From Apoda limacodes (Eukaryota > Arthropoda > Insecta > Lepidoptera > Limacodidae), in NCBI GenBank assembly GCA_946406115.1, contig OX291545.1, forward strand, positions 28,019,153 to 28,083,152: DNA of 64,000 bases, given 5' to 3'. The notes below the pieces were generated by a model. It was not told where the DNA came from. It made no database searches and was given only the letters and a program-made list of their open reading frames with translations. Each line of letters begins with the position of its first letter. Positions within the stretch are counted from its first letter, which is position 1. Made by a program: the position numbers and the translations under genes. Below are positions 44,730-56,319 of this stretch, in pieces.

Positions 44730-45375
44730 TATACACTCGCACTTGCACGTCACAGACCCTAAGCAACCACTAGTACGATATGAACAAAAGGCACTAAGAC
44801 CTTATTAGGAACAGTATCAAGCTATACGAACTCTGGAATTTTATACAAAAATATATGGCAGTCTAACTTACCTCTCGAAACCCGTGATAAACTTTCATAC
44901 ATTTTTCTCTCGAATTCCAGGGTCCGAATAGCTCATGACTGTTCACAATAAGCTCCCAGTATGCCCTCAGATTGCATTGAAACTGTGCAAAACAGAAATA
45001 GTCTTCTCGCTAGAGCCACAAGCTAGATACCACGTGGGGGGCGGGTTGTAATACGTTTCGCACGTTTACTTCTAAATGATAATCCAAACTACACAACTCT
45101 AACATATTAAACAATAATGATGTTACTACTACTATTCATTGCGTAAGATTTATTTTTTATTTATAGTGGGGTTTTCAAGGATATCAGAAAAGCATATATT
45201 ATTATTATATAGTGTTTAGTTTCAAAAGTTTTATATGTAGATAACAAAAAAAATATTATTTTAAATTCTTGCACACTTATCTAGATAAACTTATACGTAA
45301 ATGTGTGGATTTACACTATTATGACATAGAACAAAATATACTATACGTTGATGTAATTTCGTTACTGAGTTAAAT
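44730..45375. other. No gene seen
   Basis: Unique AT-rich DNA specific to unit 2. Confidence 0.5.
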
Positions 45376-45377
45376 TG

Positions 45378-46440
45378 ACATCCAACGCACAAAACACGAA
45401 TTTTTTTTATTTTTTGGATGCTAAGCATTAACCTATAGTTCAACAAACTTTTCTAACACAGCAGTCAAAAATCAAAACCACAATCGCTAGAGTAAAATGG
45501 TGTGGACTTAGAACGACACCAGCGACCAAACTCTCAAGGCCAGAAAGCCCCTTATTTCTCTTTTATGACAGAACAGTAATTACATAAAGCTTAGACTTCT
45601 ACTTTAGCTATTATTTAAGTGCCTCATTGATTCAGATGAGAAACTTTCACAAACTAAAACTAAGGACCTCATTTGCCAACGTTCGAAAACTTTTTCAATT
45701 TAACTTTCCTAGAATAACATAGTGTTATTTCAGTTTTATAGAGTGAGATATACACAAACTTCGGTAAACTATATCAGGTATGAGCCCTGAGCTTTGCTGA
45801 CATTGATTTACGATTTACGAAGGTTGCGTAGTGTCATCCAAGTTTAATTGCTTAGCTATCACATTTGTCAACAATGCAATCGACATAGACGCAAATTAAA
45901 TTCAACCTCTAGCCTTAGTAAGAAAGCAACTGCCAGAGCTGATTTCAATTTGTTTAAATTACAAGCTGACGACCTATAGTGGCTTGGCCCATACTTGGCC
46001 TATAGTGCTAAAGAGAAAGCCGATCTACTGTGACTGTGTGATCTCTTTGTCTTAAACTAAAATTTTAACCATGAAGGCTGTGCCGTGGCGCGATAAGACT
46101 AAGCTCAAAATCTTCATAATAACTTCATAAATGTTAACGCACAGGTTCTAAGGTACGGTAGGTAGAAAAACACGATTTGGTCAGCGACCACCAATACGGG
46201 TTTCGCAACGGTCGCTCAACTATTGACTTTCTAATATATCTCACACACCAATGAGCACTGAGACATTGGCGTGTAGCCTAGTCATAGCAAAGGCGACCTA
46301 CAACTTTCTACCATCGCATCGCTCGCCATTGGTATTTTTAAAGGGTTGGCAACACGTGAGTTATGCCTTTTGTTTTGTAAGCGTCCATAGGCTACGGTGA
46401 CCACTTAGCATCAGGTGGAACTTAAGCGTGTTCGGTAACA
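45378..46440 (+). mobile_element. Shared unit block with non-LTR RT relics
   Basis: Counterpart of 22555-23930. Here the RT finger motif is better kept (DLVSDHQYGFRNGRSTIDFL near 46165-46235). The 3' tail (AAAGGGTTGGCAACACGTGA) is at 46335-46430. Confidence 0.65.
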
Positions 46441-46444
46441 ATTC

Positions 46445-47995
46445 AATCGCTGGCTTGCAATCACCAACTTAATCGTCTTTCTTTTTCAGTTTCAATCTGA
46501 ACTGGTTTCGAATTACTATGACACTGCCAACAAAAATACCCTTTTTGGAATAGTTTAGTTGTCCTGTGTTAGAAGCAGACTTTTATACACCCGAGAATTA
46601 AGGATTTTATATTAGGGAAAATTATATCTATCCCCTGCCCAATGCTGGCTCCAGGAACTTGTGAATGGAAAAATTGATGCATTGGGCGTCGATTTAACCC
46701 CGAAGGTAATTTAAAAAACGGAGAAGGACATAAGCTACTTTTTATGTCGGAAAAGTTCCCGCGAAAATATCTGTATCTGAATTCCACTAAAACGAACTAT
46801 AGTTTAGTTTGCGTAGGAATCCCGCGACAAAAACCAAATTTAAGGCGCTGGTAAAAACCAGTTATTTCAATTTTTTTTTTAATTATTTCAAACTAAAACT
46901 GTACAATAAAAACTAACATTATTTTTCAACAATGTAAGTAGGTACGTTTATTTTATATTCCCGCAGCTGGGAGAGCTATAAACCCGTTACAGAACTAATG
47001 AGTGTCGCGATGTGACGACATTTGCGACGTAGCTCTACAAAATACATTTTATGTCGACACATAAAAGCCTTTTATGTGTCGACATTTTGTTCAGATAAGA
47101 GGTGACGCGTTCACAAAAGCTATTTGCTGCAAAACATATTCGCACATACAAAAGGACAAGCAGCTGTGTCACTGAGAAATGTATACTTACATTTATTTTA
47201 TACAATACCCGGGTATAAATATAAACTGGTGTTATTTTTGGTAAGGGTTAAATTAGGTTTCATAATGAATAACTTAGGACATTTTTACTTGGCCCTTTGG
47301 GTATTTGTAGTCTTGGGACAAGTACCTGGTTTGAATCTGGCGCTTTTTTAGAATCCTGTTAGGTACCGGGTAATGGTGCCGAGTATTTTAGTGATTTCCG
47401 TTCGAAATCCTAATCCTTGTTTTCCCGCTTGGCCACGCGTATCAGAGATCAGACAAGTAGAGTTATATCCTACAGTTGACAGTATTATGTTGACTAATAT
47501 ATTTATAGTAATTGAATAGTATATTAAAAAAAAACATAAGTTATCAATATAAACAAATATTTCAAAATAGCTAAGGTGCAACAGATTAATCTCGAGCCAG
47601 GACTTGAACCTGCACCAATCCAACAATCTACTTCTTCGTACTTATCTATTTTTATACTATATTTCTTAATTCTATGTAAATTCGTGTATTTGTAAGATGG
47701 ATATATAAATACTTTATCAATAACAAAACACATAGATTATAATTAAATGTATTGTCACTAAAAGAATAAACTTAAGAATTATTTACATACTTATATTTTA
47801 CATACGTACTTCTAAATTAACTAAATAAAACATATTTTTCTTAGCTTTAAAACATACAAACAAAAAAAATGTAACTTAACAAATAGATAAAGTTTAAGAG
47901 CATTATTAATACTCTTACTATTAATACTAATAATAATAATAGTAATACAAAAAATATTGAGGATTTAGATATTTATTTCTCATTACGAATGAATT
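46445..47995. other. Unit 2 sequence without a gene
   Basis: Mostly matches 24000-26045. Contains the 35-bp palindrome at 47051-47085. Open frames (46569-46787, 47348-47733) are not conserved in frame in unit 1. Confidence 0.5.
47051..47085. repeat. 35-bp near-perfect palindrome
   Basis: ATGTCGACACATAAAAG is followed, after one C, by its exact reverse complement. The two 17-nt arms pair fully. Confidence 0.9.
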
Positions 47996-47997
47996 GT

Positions 47998-48170
47998 TGG
48001 CACCGTGGCTTAGTGGGTAATGACCAGTCATGACCCGAGTGCTAAATCGAGGGGCGTGGTTTCGATTCCTGCACAAGACAAATATTTATGTGATGAACAT
48101 CTGTGTTTGTTTTGAGACTGGGTGTGTTCTATGTATAATATTATTTATCTATTTACAAAAAAATTTACTG
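47998..48170 (+). mobile_element. tRNA-derived SINE
   Basis: Perfect A box TGGCTTAGTGG near 48006 and B box with one extra base (GGTTTCGATTCC near 48058). Orthologous by duplication to the copy at 26051. Confidence 0.8.
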
Positions 48171-48189
48171 GGTTCATGTTTTAAAGTTT

Positions 48190-48940
48190 ATTACATACTA
48201 GCTTTTGCCAGCGACTTCGCACGCCCTACTTTTGGTTATCGGCGTAGGATTCTTACGGCAACTCCTCAATTATAGAAAAAAACCTACTCACACTTGACGT
48301 TCTCTTGCTCTCGCTCTCCCTCTCTCTCTCTTTGTGTCTCTCTCTCTATCTCTCTCTCTTTATCTCTTTCTCTTTCCCTCTCTCGCTTTCCCTTTCTCAT
48401 AAATATTATACAATTAACTACTAAAATTTAATTAACTAATGGATTAACTTCGCAATCTTGGTGCTTCATACAAACTTTGAACCCCAGGGGGTGAGTTTTG
48501 AAAAAAATCTTTCTTAGCGCACGCCTACATTATAATAGCTATATGTGTGGTAAATTTCAGCTCGATCCGTCCAGTGGTTGGAGCTGTGCGTTGATAGATC
48601 AGTCAGTCAGTCAGTCATAGTTACTTTGGGCTAACGCTAACTTTAACCCGCGACTTTGTTTACGTGAAAGGTGAAAATATTTTTACATAATACGTACCAT
48701 CACGTAGCGCACACAGCGAAAGCTCTCAATAGGAAAAAAAAACCCCGATTTTGAAACATTCTTCATTGGTGCTCCGCTCCTATTTTTCTTAGCGTGATGA
48801 TTTATAGCCTATAGCGTTCCTCGATAAATGGGCTAGCGAACACTGAAAGATGTTTTCAAATCGGACCAGTAGTTCTTGAGATTAGCGCATTCAAGCAAAC
48901 AAACAAACAAACTCTTTAGCTTTATAATATTAGTATAGAT
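48190..48940 (-). mobile_element. Helitron-like element with CT microsatellite
   Basis: Left end TACTAGCTTTTGCCAGCGAC (reverse of GCTGGCAAAAGCTAG), then GGTTATCGGCGTAGGATTC, a CT/TC-rich microsatellite at 48299-48395, AACCCCAGGGGGTGAGTTTT, GCTCGATCCGTCCAGTGG, four AGTCAGTC-type units and an end at TTATAATATTAGTATAG. Unit 1 has only the flanking sequence here. Confidence 0.7.
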
Positions 48941-48949
48941 ACAGTGCAG

Positions 48950-49820
48950 TCAACTTTTCTAAGACGGTGTCTTACGTAGTATTATATTCTGTTTGAAACG
49001 GTGGTTAAAAATCGCCGAAACTACAGTCGCATATAAAAATGCGGTAAACAATCACATCACTAGCGAACGCCAATGGACCAGAAAAGTTTGCTGCTCCACT
49101 AAACCTACCTTCAAAATTTTGTAATACTTAATAATAAAATAAATTTCTAAAACCTCAAACTATATTCATAGAATGTCATTTAACATTTAACTATTTAACA
49201 AGGGACCAATATCAAATCTTATGACAGGGTTTTACATAGCGTAGTACGCAGGCCACATAGCCCACTGTCCCATTTCGATAGACACGCGAAACACACTTGC
49301 AAACAAAACATATTTTTAATGATTATGTATTGCTATCTGCTTGAATCAACCTCACATAGTCCCGGAAGTTCTGACGTAATTTGTCATCAACCCTCATCGC
49401 CACATACAGTACCCCATTTGTCATGTTTTTCTGCACTAAAAATTACGAAAACAATTATAATTATTATTATATACGTATTTATATGTTCTATGTGTATAAC
49501 AAAGGTTACATAGTACCTGCGGTCGCGCCGCGCTCTTAGTTCTTTACTTCCTGACTGGCTTCTCGTAAATTGTGTGATGGTACGGAACCCTTGGTTCGTG
49601 AGTCTAACTCGCACTTGCTTGATTTTTATTTTACCTGAGCTGAAAATTATTATTAGCCATAGAAAATACAGATCAGCTTCTTTTGAGTAAATATAAATAA
49701 ACTTATATCCAGCAGTTAAATAAACAGTGAAAAATTTGGAAGGTAAATTAAGCAAATAGATAGATAAGTTACTTTTCATTCCGGAAATATTAATCTACGA
49801 ATACAAATTGGCAATGTCGC
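48950..49820. other. Unit 2 sequence without a gene
   Basis: Matches 26640-27330 and 31840-31950. A GGTACGGAACCC scrap lies at 49580. The 130-codon minus frame (49387-49779) crosses repeat DNA and is not conserved in unit 1. Confidence 0.5.
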
Positions 49821-49822
49821 GG

Positions 49823-52800
49823 TTATCTGCAAAAATTTTGTACTGATCGTTTTTTTCCTAATATTGCAGGAAAACAGAAATAACTATTATTCTTTTAGCT
49901 ATATGATTAAATAAATAAGTATTAATTTCTTGTTTTGAAACATCGTAATACAACATGATTACGAGACAGCTAAACTATTTACCTAACTTTTAACACAAGT
50001 AATAAAATTAAGGCAGCAATATAACAAACACATGTGTCTGCCCATAAGCATAAGATGAGATATATCGCCAGCTAACATATATACCTATTACTAGCTTTTG
50101 CCAGCGGCTCCACCCGCTTTAAATTTGGTTATCGGCGTGGGGTTCTTACGGCAACTCCTTAATTATACTAAAGAAGTTTGTTATAACAAGCAAGCAAGCT
50201 ATAGTTTGTTAATGCTCTGTTAATAATGTTAAAAAATCGGTTTAAGTGCCCGGGTAATCGGGAACCTTAAATTGTTTAGGTGTTTTCACTTAAAGTTCAG
50301 AGTTAAAAAATGTACTCTATTGTTCTAGTCATAATTAAAATTTATCACTTTAAAATGCAGCGTACCTGCGATACAGAAAATACTTTTGTAAAAAAGGTGT
50401 TTTTTATTGCCCATATATATCGGCTCTACAGTATCGATTTTTATCTATCCCCAGAATTTTAGAGAAATTTGGGGGTCAGGTCAGGTTGTTATATAACGAG
50501 TTATAAACATCACATAATAGGTATTATGAAATCGATTATATTTACCAAAAAATTGTCCATCAAAGGGTATTACTCCATTCGGAAATTCTTCATAAAGGTC
50601 TGTGAATAACTCCGACCGTGGATCAGTAGTGGTTGATGAAGGAGCAGCTAAAAATACAACAAATCTGGTGGCAGTTCTTACATTAAGACCACATCATTAC
50701 TTACTTACATTACTTGTAATAGTTTAAAAAAATCTTAACTGGTCCAATCCTGACTTACCTACTTACTATTGTTCGTCAAGAACTGGCAAAGAGGTATATT
50801 ATTCTGTCCCACTCAGGCATTTTACTATGATTATCTACCCTAAGTTAGTAAATTACCCATCCCCCACAGGATGATGGGGGCGTGTATCAAGACAGTGGTT
50901 ACCCCTTTCGGGATCAAAACCGAGACGCTGAAAGCCTTCCCCCACAGGATGATGGGGGTGTGTATCTAGCCAGTGGTTACCCCTTTCGGGATCAAAACCG
51001 AGACGCTGAAAGCCTTCCCCCACAGGATGATGGGGGTGTGTATCTAGACAGTGGTTACCCCTTTCGGGATCAAAACCGAGACGCTGAAAGCCTTCTTAGG
51101 GTTCTAAGAACCGCCGCGGGGTGCTCGTAGTGACACGATCCCAACGTCGCGCGACGCATCCTAAAGCCGCTTGACGTCGCGTCGCATCTTGGTGTGAGCT
51201 GTGTGTAATTTGAAATTCCGGAAAAAAATTACAGTGAAAAATGGTGGAACGGACAAAAGTAATTCAATTATTTTTTCTTCTACACCGGCACGAAACACAA
51301 AAAATTAAACTATTATTTTCTACAACATTAGGCAAACGACAAGAAAACATTATAATATATCATTTTATATAAATAAATTAAATTACCATAACTGTCCGCG
51401 ACAAACACCAACACTGCACCAATAAACACAATCTGCAAATAAATAAATAAATAATAACTATATGTTACCACACCATAAATCTGAATATGAATATTCTACA
51501 TTTATACATTTAAAAAGCAAAACTGACTCATTATTACCCAGCCCAAACTTAGGATAGAAATTTGAAATTTAGGGACAGAATTTGTTATATATTGACTACG
51601 TCGTTTTAAACCGGTTTTTTTACAATTCGGCTCCTAAGGGGGTGAAATTGGGGCTAGCGGTGAAATTGGGGATGAATCTATAGAATAGAATAGAATATAC
51701 TATTATTGTACACCAAATAATTTAAAACTAAACATTCATACGATCTTATATATTATAGTACAACTAGGCGGCCTTATCGCTATAAAGCGATCTCTTACAG
51801 GCTATCTTTATTTGTATGGGAATCCGATTATTTTTCTGAATAAACCTATGAAAATTAGTATATACACATTTGTAAGTAAATAAGGAATGACATGTAAAAG
51901 AATTTTTCGAAATCCAACCCTTAAGTGGGTAAAAAAGCTTGGTAAAGTTTGTATAGGCAATAATATGTTTATTAGCGAATTAACTAGGTATCAATGCTCT
52001 TCAGCGCAGTTAATGGAATACACGTACAGCATTTTTCGAAATTCGACTCCAAAGTGGGTTAGAAAGCGTGGTAAAGTTTTTATGGGAAAAATGTGTTTAT
52101 CAGCAAATTAACTTGAAACTAGGTATAAATGCTCTTCAGTGCAGTTAAAGAAATATACATTTTAACGTTGTTTCAAATTCAACTCCCAAGGGGGAGAAAG
52201 AGGTTGGCAAATTTTGTATGACAAATATTTATTTTTAATGTCAAAATTACTTATAACTTTGTATACATGTTTTTCAACACTATATGTATATGAAATAAGT
52301 TTTTCAGTGTTTTGCAAAACTCAGGACCTAAGAGGGAGAAAGTGGGTGGCAAAGTTTGTATGAGAACTAATATTTGTGATGTCAGATTTACTTATAACTA
52401 AGGGTACATATTCTACAATACAATTAATGGCACAATTAATTTAGTGTTGACGTAAAGGTAGCGTGTTGAAAGCTTGACGTGTTGCCGTTCGGGCTGCGGA
52501 AATTCAGGGGATATAATAATTCTGTGATCAAATTTACTTGAAACTTAGTGTTTATACTTAGCAACACAATTAATAAAATATATGTTTCAGGATTTTATAA
52601 TTCAAAACAACGTCTTTCGAAGGTTTAAGAAATTTAGTCCTTAAAGGGAAGAGAGGGTAACGAATTTTTTCGATGATTGGATAATACTATGTTCTTAGTA
52701 GTCAAACTTTACTATTAATGTTGTCTAAATCAATAACTATAACAAGTATTTTTTTTTAATTAGTTGTTTTATACCACCGAGGTGGCAAGCAAGCTTACAG

Positions 52801-54623
52801 TCCGCCCGATGGTAAGCGGTTTCCGCAGCCTATGGACGCTTGCAACACCCGGGACATCACTCGCGCATTGCCGGCCCTTCATAAATATAAAACTCCTTAG
52901 AAAAAACCTTAAACAGGGAGATAATTCCACAACCGAAGCGTTCGCGGAAGGAAGTTACTCTGAAACCGCACTGTACGTGACCATTTAGGGTTTGATTAAG
53001 GTGCGAGAATAAATTCCCTACCGATGAAAAGCGTTGCGATCTCATTATACAGGCGGTATTTAGAACACACAAAGGGGGGTTTATTATTATTTGAGGAGTA
53101 TTATTGCTCTTTAATACAATTAATAAAATACATATTTCAGCCTTTCCTAACATTGATCCATAAAGGGAAAAAAGGGTAAAAAAAATTGAAGTTTTAATGA
53201 AACTTAAGATACTTTTATGCTTTCCAATAGCAATATTTAAAAACGCGTTTCGAAGTGTTTCAAAATTCAACCTCTAAGGGCAGCAATTTTCGTGAAATAT
53301 AAAAAGTGTATTATATGTGTAAAATATTAAATATATAATCAATTTGTTACTTAAAATTTCGAATTAGTACTTGCCAACACAATTCATGAAACATGTATTG
53401 CGGTTTTTTATATATTAAATAACATCTTATCGGTAAAATTCACTTGGGACTTTACATTAATGCTCTCTTACACAATTTTTAAACTTTTTCTATCAAGTTT
53501 TTTAAAATCCAACCGCTAAGAACGTGAAAATAGGATGGCAAAATTTGTATGAAAAAAACAACGTCTACATAAATTATCTTTCGCTGAGCTAAAAGAGCTT
53601 ATTAATGCATTACAACACTATTAATAAAACACGTAGTTTGATGTTTTTTAAGAACTGAAATAAGAGAGTTTGTCTTGAATTAAATATTTCTATCGTCAAT
53701 TTACTTGACCTTTCGGGTAAATTACTTCTCAAGACAATTAAAAAACCATGAATTTCTAAAAATTTAGCCCTTATGGGGGTAAAAAGAGTAGTAAATTTTG
53801 TAGAGGAAATTATATTTTGATCGCGAACTATACTGAAAGGTGTACATTGTTTTGTACACAAATATTGAAACGTAATGTATTCCATGGACATTAAAACTGT
53901 AACCCCTAAGAAGAAGGCAAACATAGAGCGGAAAAAAATATTTTTATAAATGTTAGAATTTACTTAAAATCGGGAATTAATCGTATTTACCACAATTTAA
54001 TCAAACATGTCTATCGGGATTTTTAAAATTCAAACTAGTCAGTTTTTGTTAGATGGGTCGGAGTTTAGTCAACTTTTGGAACTTTGGTTTCCCCTATACC
54101 AGTGTAAAAGAAAAAGAAGGAAGGAGGAAGTCAGTAAAATAAAAAAAGACAATAATACACAACGTACGAAGAAAATCAGATAACAATCATAAAACGTGAA
54201 AATTAAAATATAGCAAATATTTCAATTATTAAAATCAATGACCTTAGGAGGTTATCCATGATAATATTATGAATGCGAAAATGTCTGTCTGCCTGTCTGT
54301 TTGTTACCTTCCATGTCTAAACCGCTAAAGCGATTTCAAAGATTTTTGGCAAGATGGTAGACTGCACCTTGCTTTGCTGGCTACCCTCCGACTCCCGCTG
54401 GCAAATAAAGTCAATTTTAAGTAGCATTTCTGTTTACAGGACAGTGAAAGTTAAGATAACGTCTGCACTTACAAATCCAAGATTTCAACAATAGTTGCAT
54501 TTGTTGTTAGCTTTTACATTTTGCAAACTGAAGTATTCATGGGTATATATAAATATAATATTATATATATAATTATAATATTATAATATAATTAAAAATG
54601 ACGTGAATTACCTTTGACGTCAT
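49823..54623 (-). CDS. Gene C: small secreted peptide
   Basis: Exon 1 (54623-54612) is MTSK, ending AAG|GTAATT. Exon 2 (51432-51387) encodes IVFIGAVLVFVADSY. Exon 3 (50647-50546) encodes AAPSSTTTDPRSELFTDLYE then EFPNGVIPFDGQFF and meets donor G|GTAAATAT. Unlike B there is no early stop after the donor, so donor conservation is the better sign of a further exon. At the place matching B exon 4, the acceptor TTAG lies one base away and puts C in another frame, giving GKKRSVQNFCR and a stop (49857-49823); read in B's frame it stops after 19 matching codons. So the C terminus is uncertain. Against B, exons 2 and 3 have 8 synonymous and 8 replacement codon changes. Intron 1 holds a large degenerate tandem array, intron 2 a 78-bp repeat. 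Function unknown. Confidence 0.6.
50090..50225 (-). mobile_element. Short Helitron-like end in intron 3 of gene C
   Basis: TACTAGCTTTTGCCAGCGGC then TCCACCCGC (reverse of hairpin + CTAG), GGTTATCGGCGTGGGGTTC and CTCCTTAATTATACTAAAGA. Absent from the matching part of unit 1. Confidence 0.7.
50861..51094. repeat. 78-bp tandem repeat, 3 units, intron 2 of gene C
   Basis: Three copies starting CCCCCACAGGATGATGGGGG at 50861, 50939 and 51017. The period of 78 (26 codons) keeps a plus-strand frame open (50882-51130; SGYPFRDQNRDAESLPPQDD per unit). It derives from the SINE-like family at 20985, so I treat the frame as fortuitous. Confidence 0.95.
51600..54050. repeat. Degenerate ~135-bp tandem array, intron 1 of gene C
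   Basis: A block of the form AAATTCAACnCCTAAGGGGG, then gnaAaAnGgTGGnAAA, TTTGTATgaaa, a GTCAAAATTACTT-like stretch and AATGCTCTTCAnT, recurs near 51630, 51905, 52040, 52175, 52320, 52630, 53150, 53265, 53510, 53760 and 53900. The clearest spacing is about 135-145 bp. Units are strongly diverged, and the array is broken by the non-LTR fragment at 52760. Gene B intron 1 lacks it. Confidence 0.7.
52760..53085 (-). mobile_element. Non-LTR 3' fragment inside the array
   Basis: GCTTACAGTCCGCCCGATGG, TGGACGCTTGCAACACCCGG, GCCGGCCCTTCATAAATA and a minus-strand NQTLNGHVQCGFRVTSFRER block. Same recurring element, inserted into the tandem array. Confidence 0.8.
54230..54450 (-). repeat. Helitron-like repeat upstream in intron 1 of gene C
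   Basis: ATGATAATATTATGAATGCG, GTCTGTCTGCCTGTC and CTAAACCGCTAAAGCGATTT: the duplicated counterpart of 37310-37620, shortened at its far end. Confidence 0.6.
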
Positions 54624-54964
54624 TTTTGCTGGCTATAAGTGATCGAAGACAACGGTGTTTTATGATAATTTGGAAAAACCGTAGTGTATTGTCCCTACTT
54701 GTTTGTTGTGATCTGCTTTTCATAACACCAATTTTTCATACAGCCGAAATGACACTATACCATAGAACTAATAAAACTTTTTTTTACAGCCTTAATGTCA
54801 ATATACTTACAATGGAAGTATTATAAAAAATGTAGTAACTATAGAAATAAAATTGTATAGGTACGTACCACGTGAGCGCGCGTCTTCGCTGTTCCAAGTT
54901 GTGTGTTGGTTGTGGTCATAGTCATAGAGAACTGGACAGCGTATTTGCTTGTCAGCTGTAAAAA

Positions 54965-55070
54965 AAATGGGCCAAGTGCGAGTCGGACTCGCGCACGAGG
55001 GTTTCGTGCCATTATCTATAAAAACGGCAAACAAATCACGTTTGTTGTATGGGAGCCCCCTTAAATATTT
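54965..55070 (-). repeat. GGGTTCC element fragment
   Basis: GGGCCAAGTGCGAGTCGGAC, TCGCGCACGAGGGTTTCGTG and GTATGGGAGCCCCCTTAAAT: half of the dispersed element, upstream of gene C. Confidence 0.7.
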
Positions 55071-55074
55071 GTTT

Positions 55075-56315
55075 TATTTTTGAAAAGTTATTATTTTATT
55101 TTGCTATAATTCTACATCGTTCATTTACTTATATTTTATACCTGTTTTACAGATGTACCTACTTCATATAAGCACAGATTATATAATACTATACTAGTAC
55201 AGAGGCCTCATCTGATACAATGAAATGGGACCGCCGTAACTATTCGGGCTATTTTGTTTAACCGTTAGATGCCGTAAGCAGCGAGTAGAAAATGTCAACT
55301 AACGACATCTAGCGTTTCTCGTTGAATACTTACTGTTATACTGGTTCTTTGAAGTCAATACATGGCGGTAACTGTGTCTTATACCTACCTACATATCGAG
55401 CCATACGACAAAACATCGCGATCCTACATATTTTCATCTCAAAGTAGGAAGATGAGGAAGTTTGTTGTGAAAAAGTCTCGAAAACTCGGATCTTGCCTTT
55501 TTCTGGGGTCAAATATATGGAAGTACATCTTACCTCTCAAGATTTAGTAAAAAGGTCTTAAGAGGAGAGTTGCAATTCCATAAATTTGCCCCCCGCAATA
55601 AGCACTGACAATTCAGTCAATTAATTATTTACTAGGTAATGTTAGTAGTTAGTAGTAAATAAGATTTTTTCAACTAATTATTCAAATTTAAAATAATAAT
55701 GTTTAGTTAGATATGTCATGAAAGTAAATACCTACCTTTTATTTTACAGTATTTTTTATAACCAATCGGCAACTATCCGAAATGTAGGTATCTATGTAAG
55801 TTAAGAAAATTACTAGGTAGGTACCTAATGACTATGTAATTCATATGTAAAAGTAGGTAGGCACATAATAAAATTACAAACGAAAGCTTAAACGCTACAG
55901 TTAGGAGCAGTATATTTTTTTCGTTATAATTTTTTTACAACAGGTACGGATTAGGGGGTAGAAAGGTGTTTAAAGTTTCTGCCGAATTCCTTTGTTTGCG
56001 TCAGGTAATTTACAGGAAGTTTGGTTTGAGATTTAAAATTAAAAATATGTTATGTTGTAAGCTTTCTATAAGTACGAAATAAGGGGGCAAAAGGTGGATT
56101 TAGTTAGTTTTAAGTGTAGGTCTATGAAAATCGCATTTTTATAACATTTTTTTAGGCTGGTTTATAATTCTAAATAGTAAATTAATGAAAAGATTCTCAC
56201 CTAACGCAGGGATGCACCGCCAATGTTTTTGGAATTCCTATCCAACGATACCCCACACGATGGGGTAGACGAGAAAAAAAAACGTTCCCATTGGCTACGG
56301 AACCCTAAAAATGGC
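55075..56315. other. Unit 2 sequence without a gene
   Basis: Largely unique to unit 2. GGGTTCC-family debris near 56240-56310 (CGATACCCCACACGATGGGG, GCTACGGAACCCTAAAAATG). The 61-codon frame at 55362-55547 has no support. Confidence 0.5.
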
Positions 56316-56319
56316 CGCA

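Noticed and set aside
49387..49779. 130-codon minus-strand frame as an extension of gene C
   Set aside because: It crosses GGGTTCC-type repeat debris and an ATT microsatellite, and its frame is broken in unit 1.
50882..51130. 82-codon frame with three 26-aa repeats as a secreted repeat protein
   Set aside because: It arises from a 78-bp tandem copy of a non-coding SINE-like segment lying in an intron on the opposite strand.
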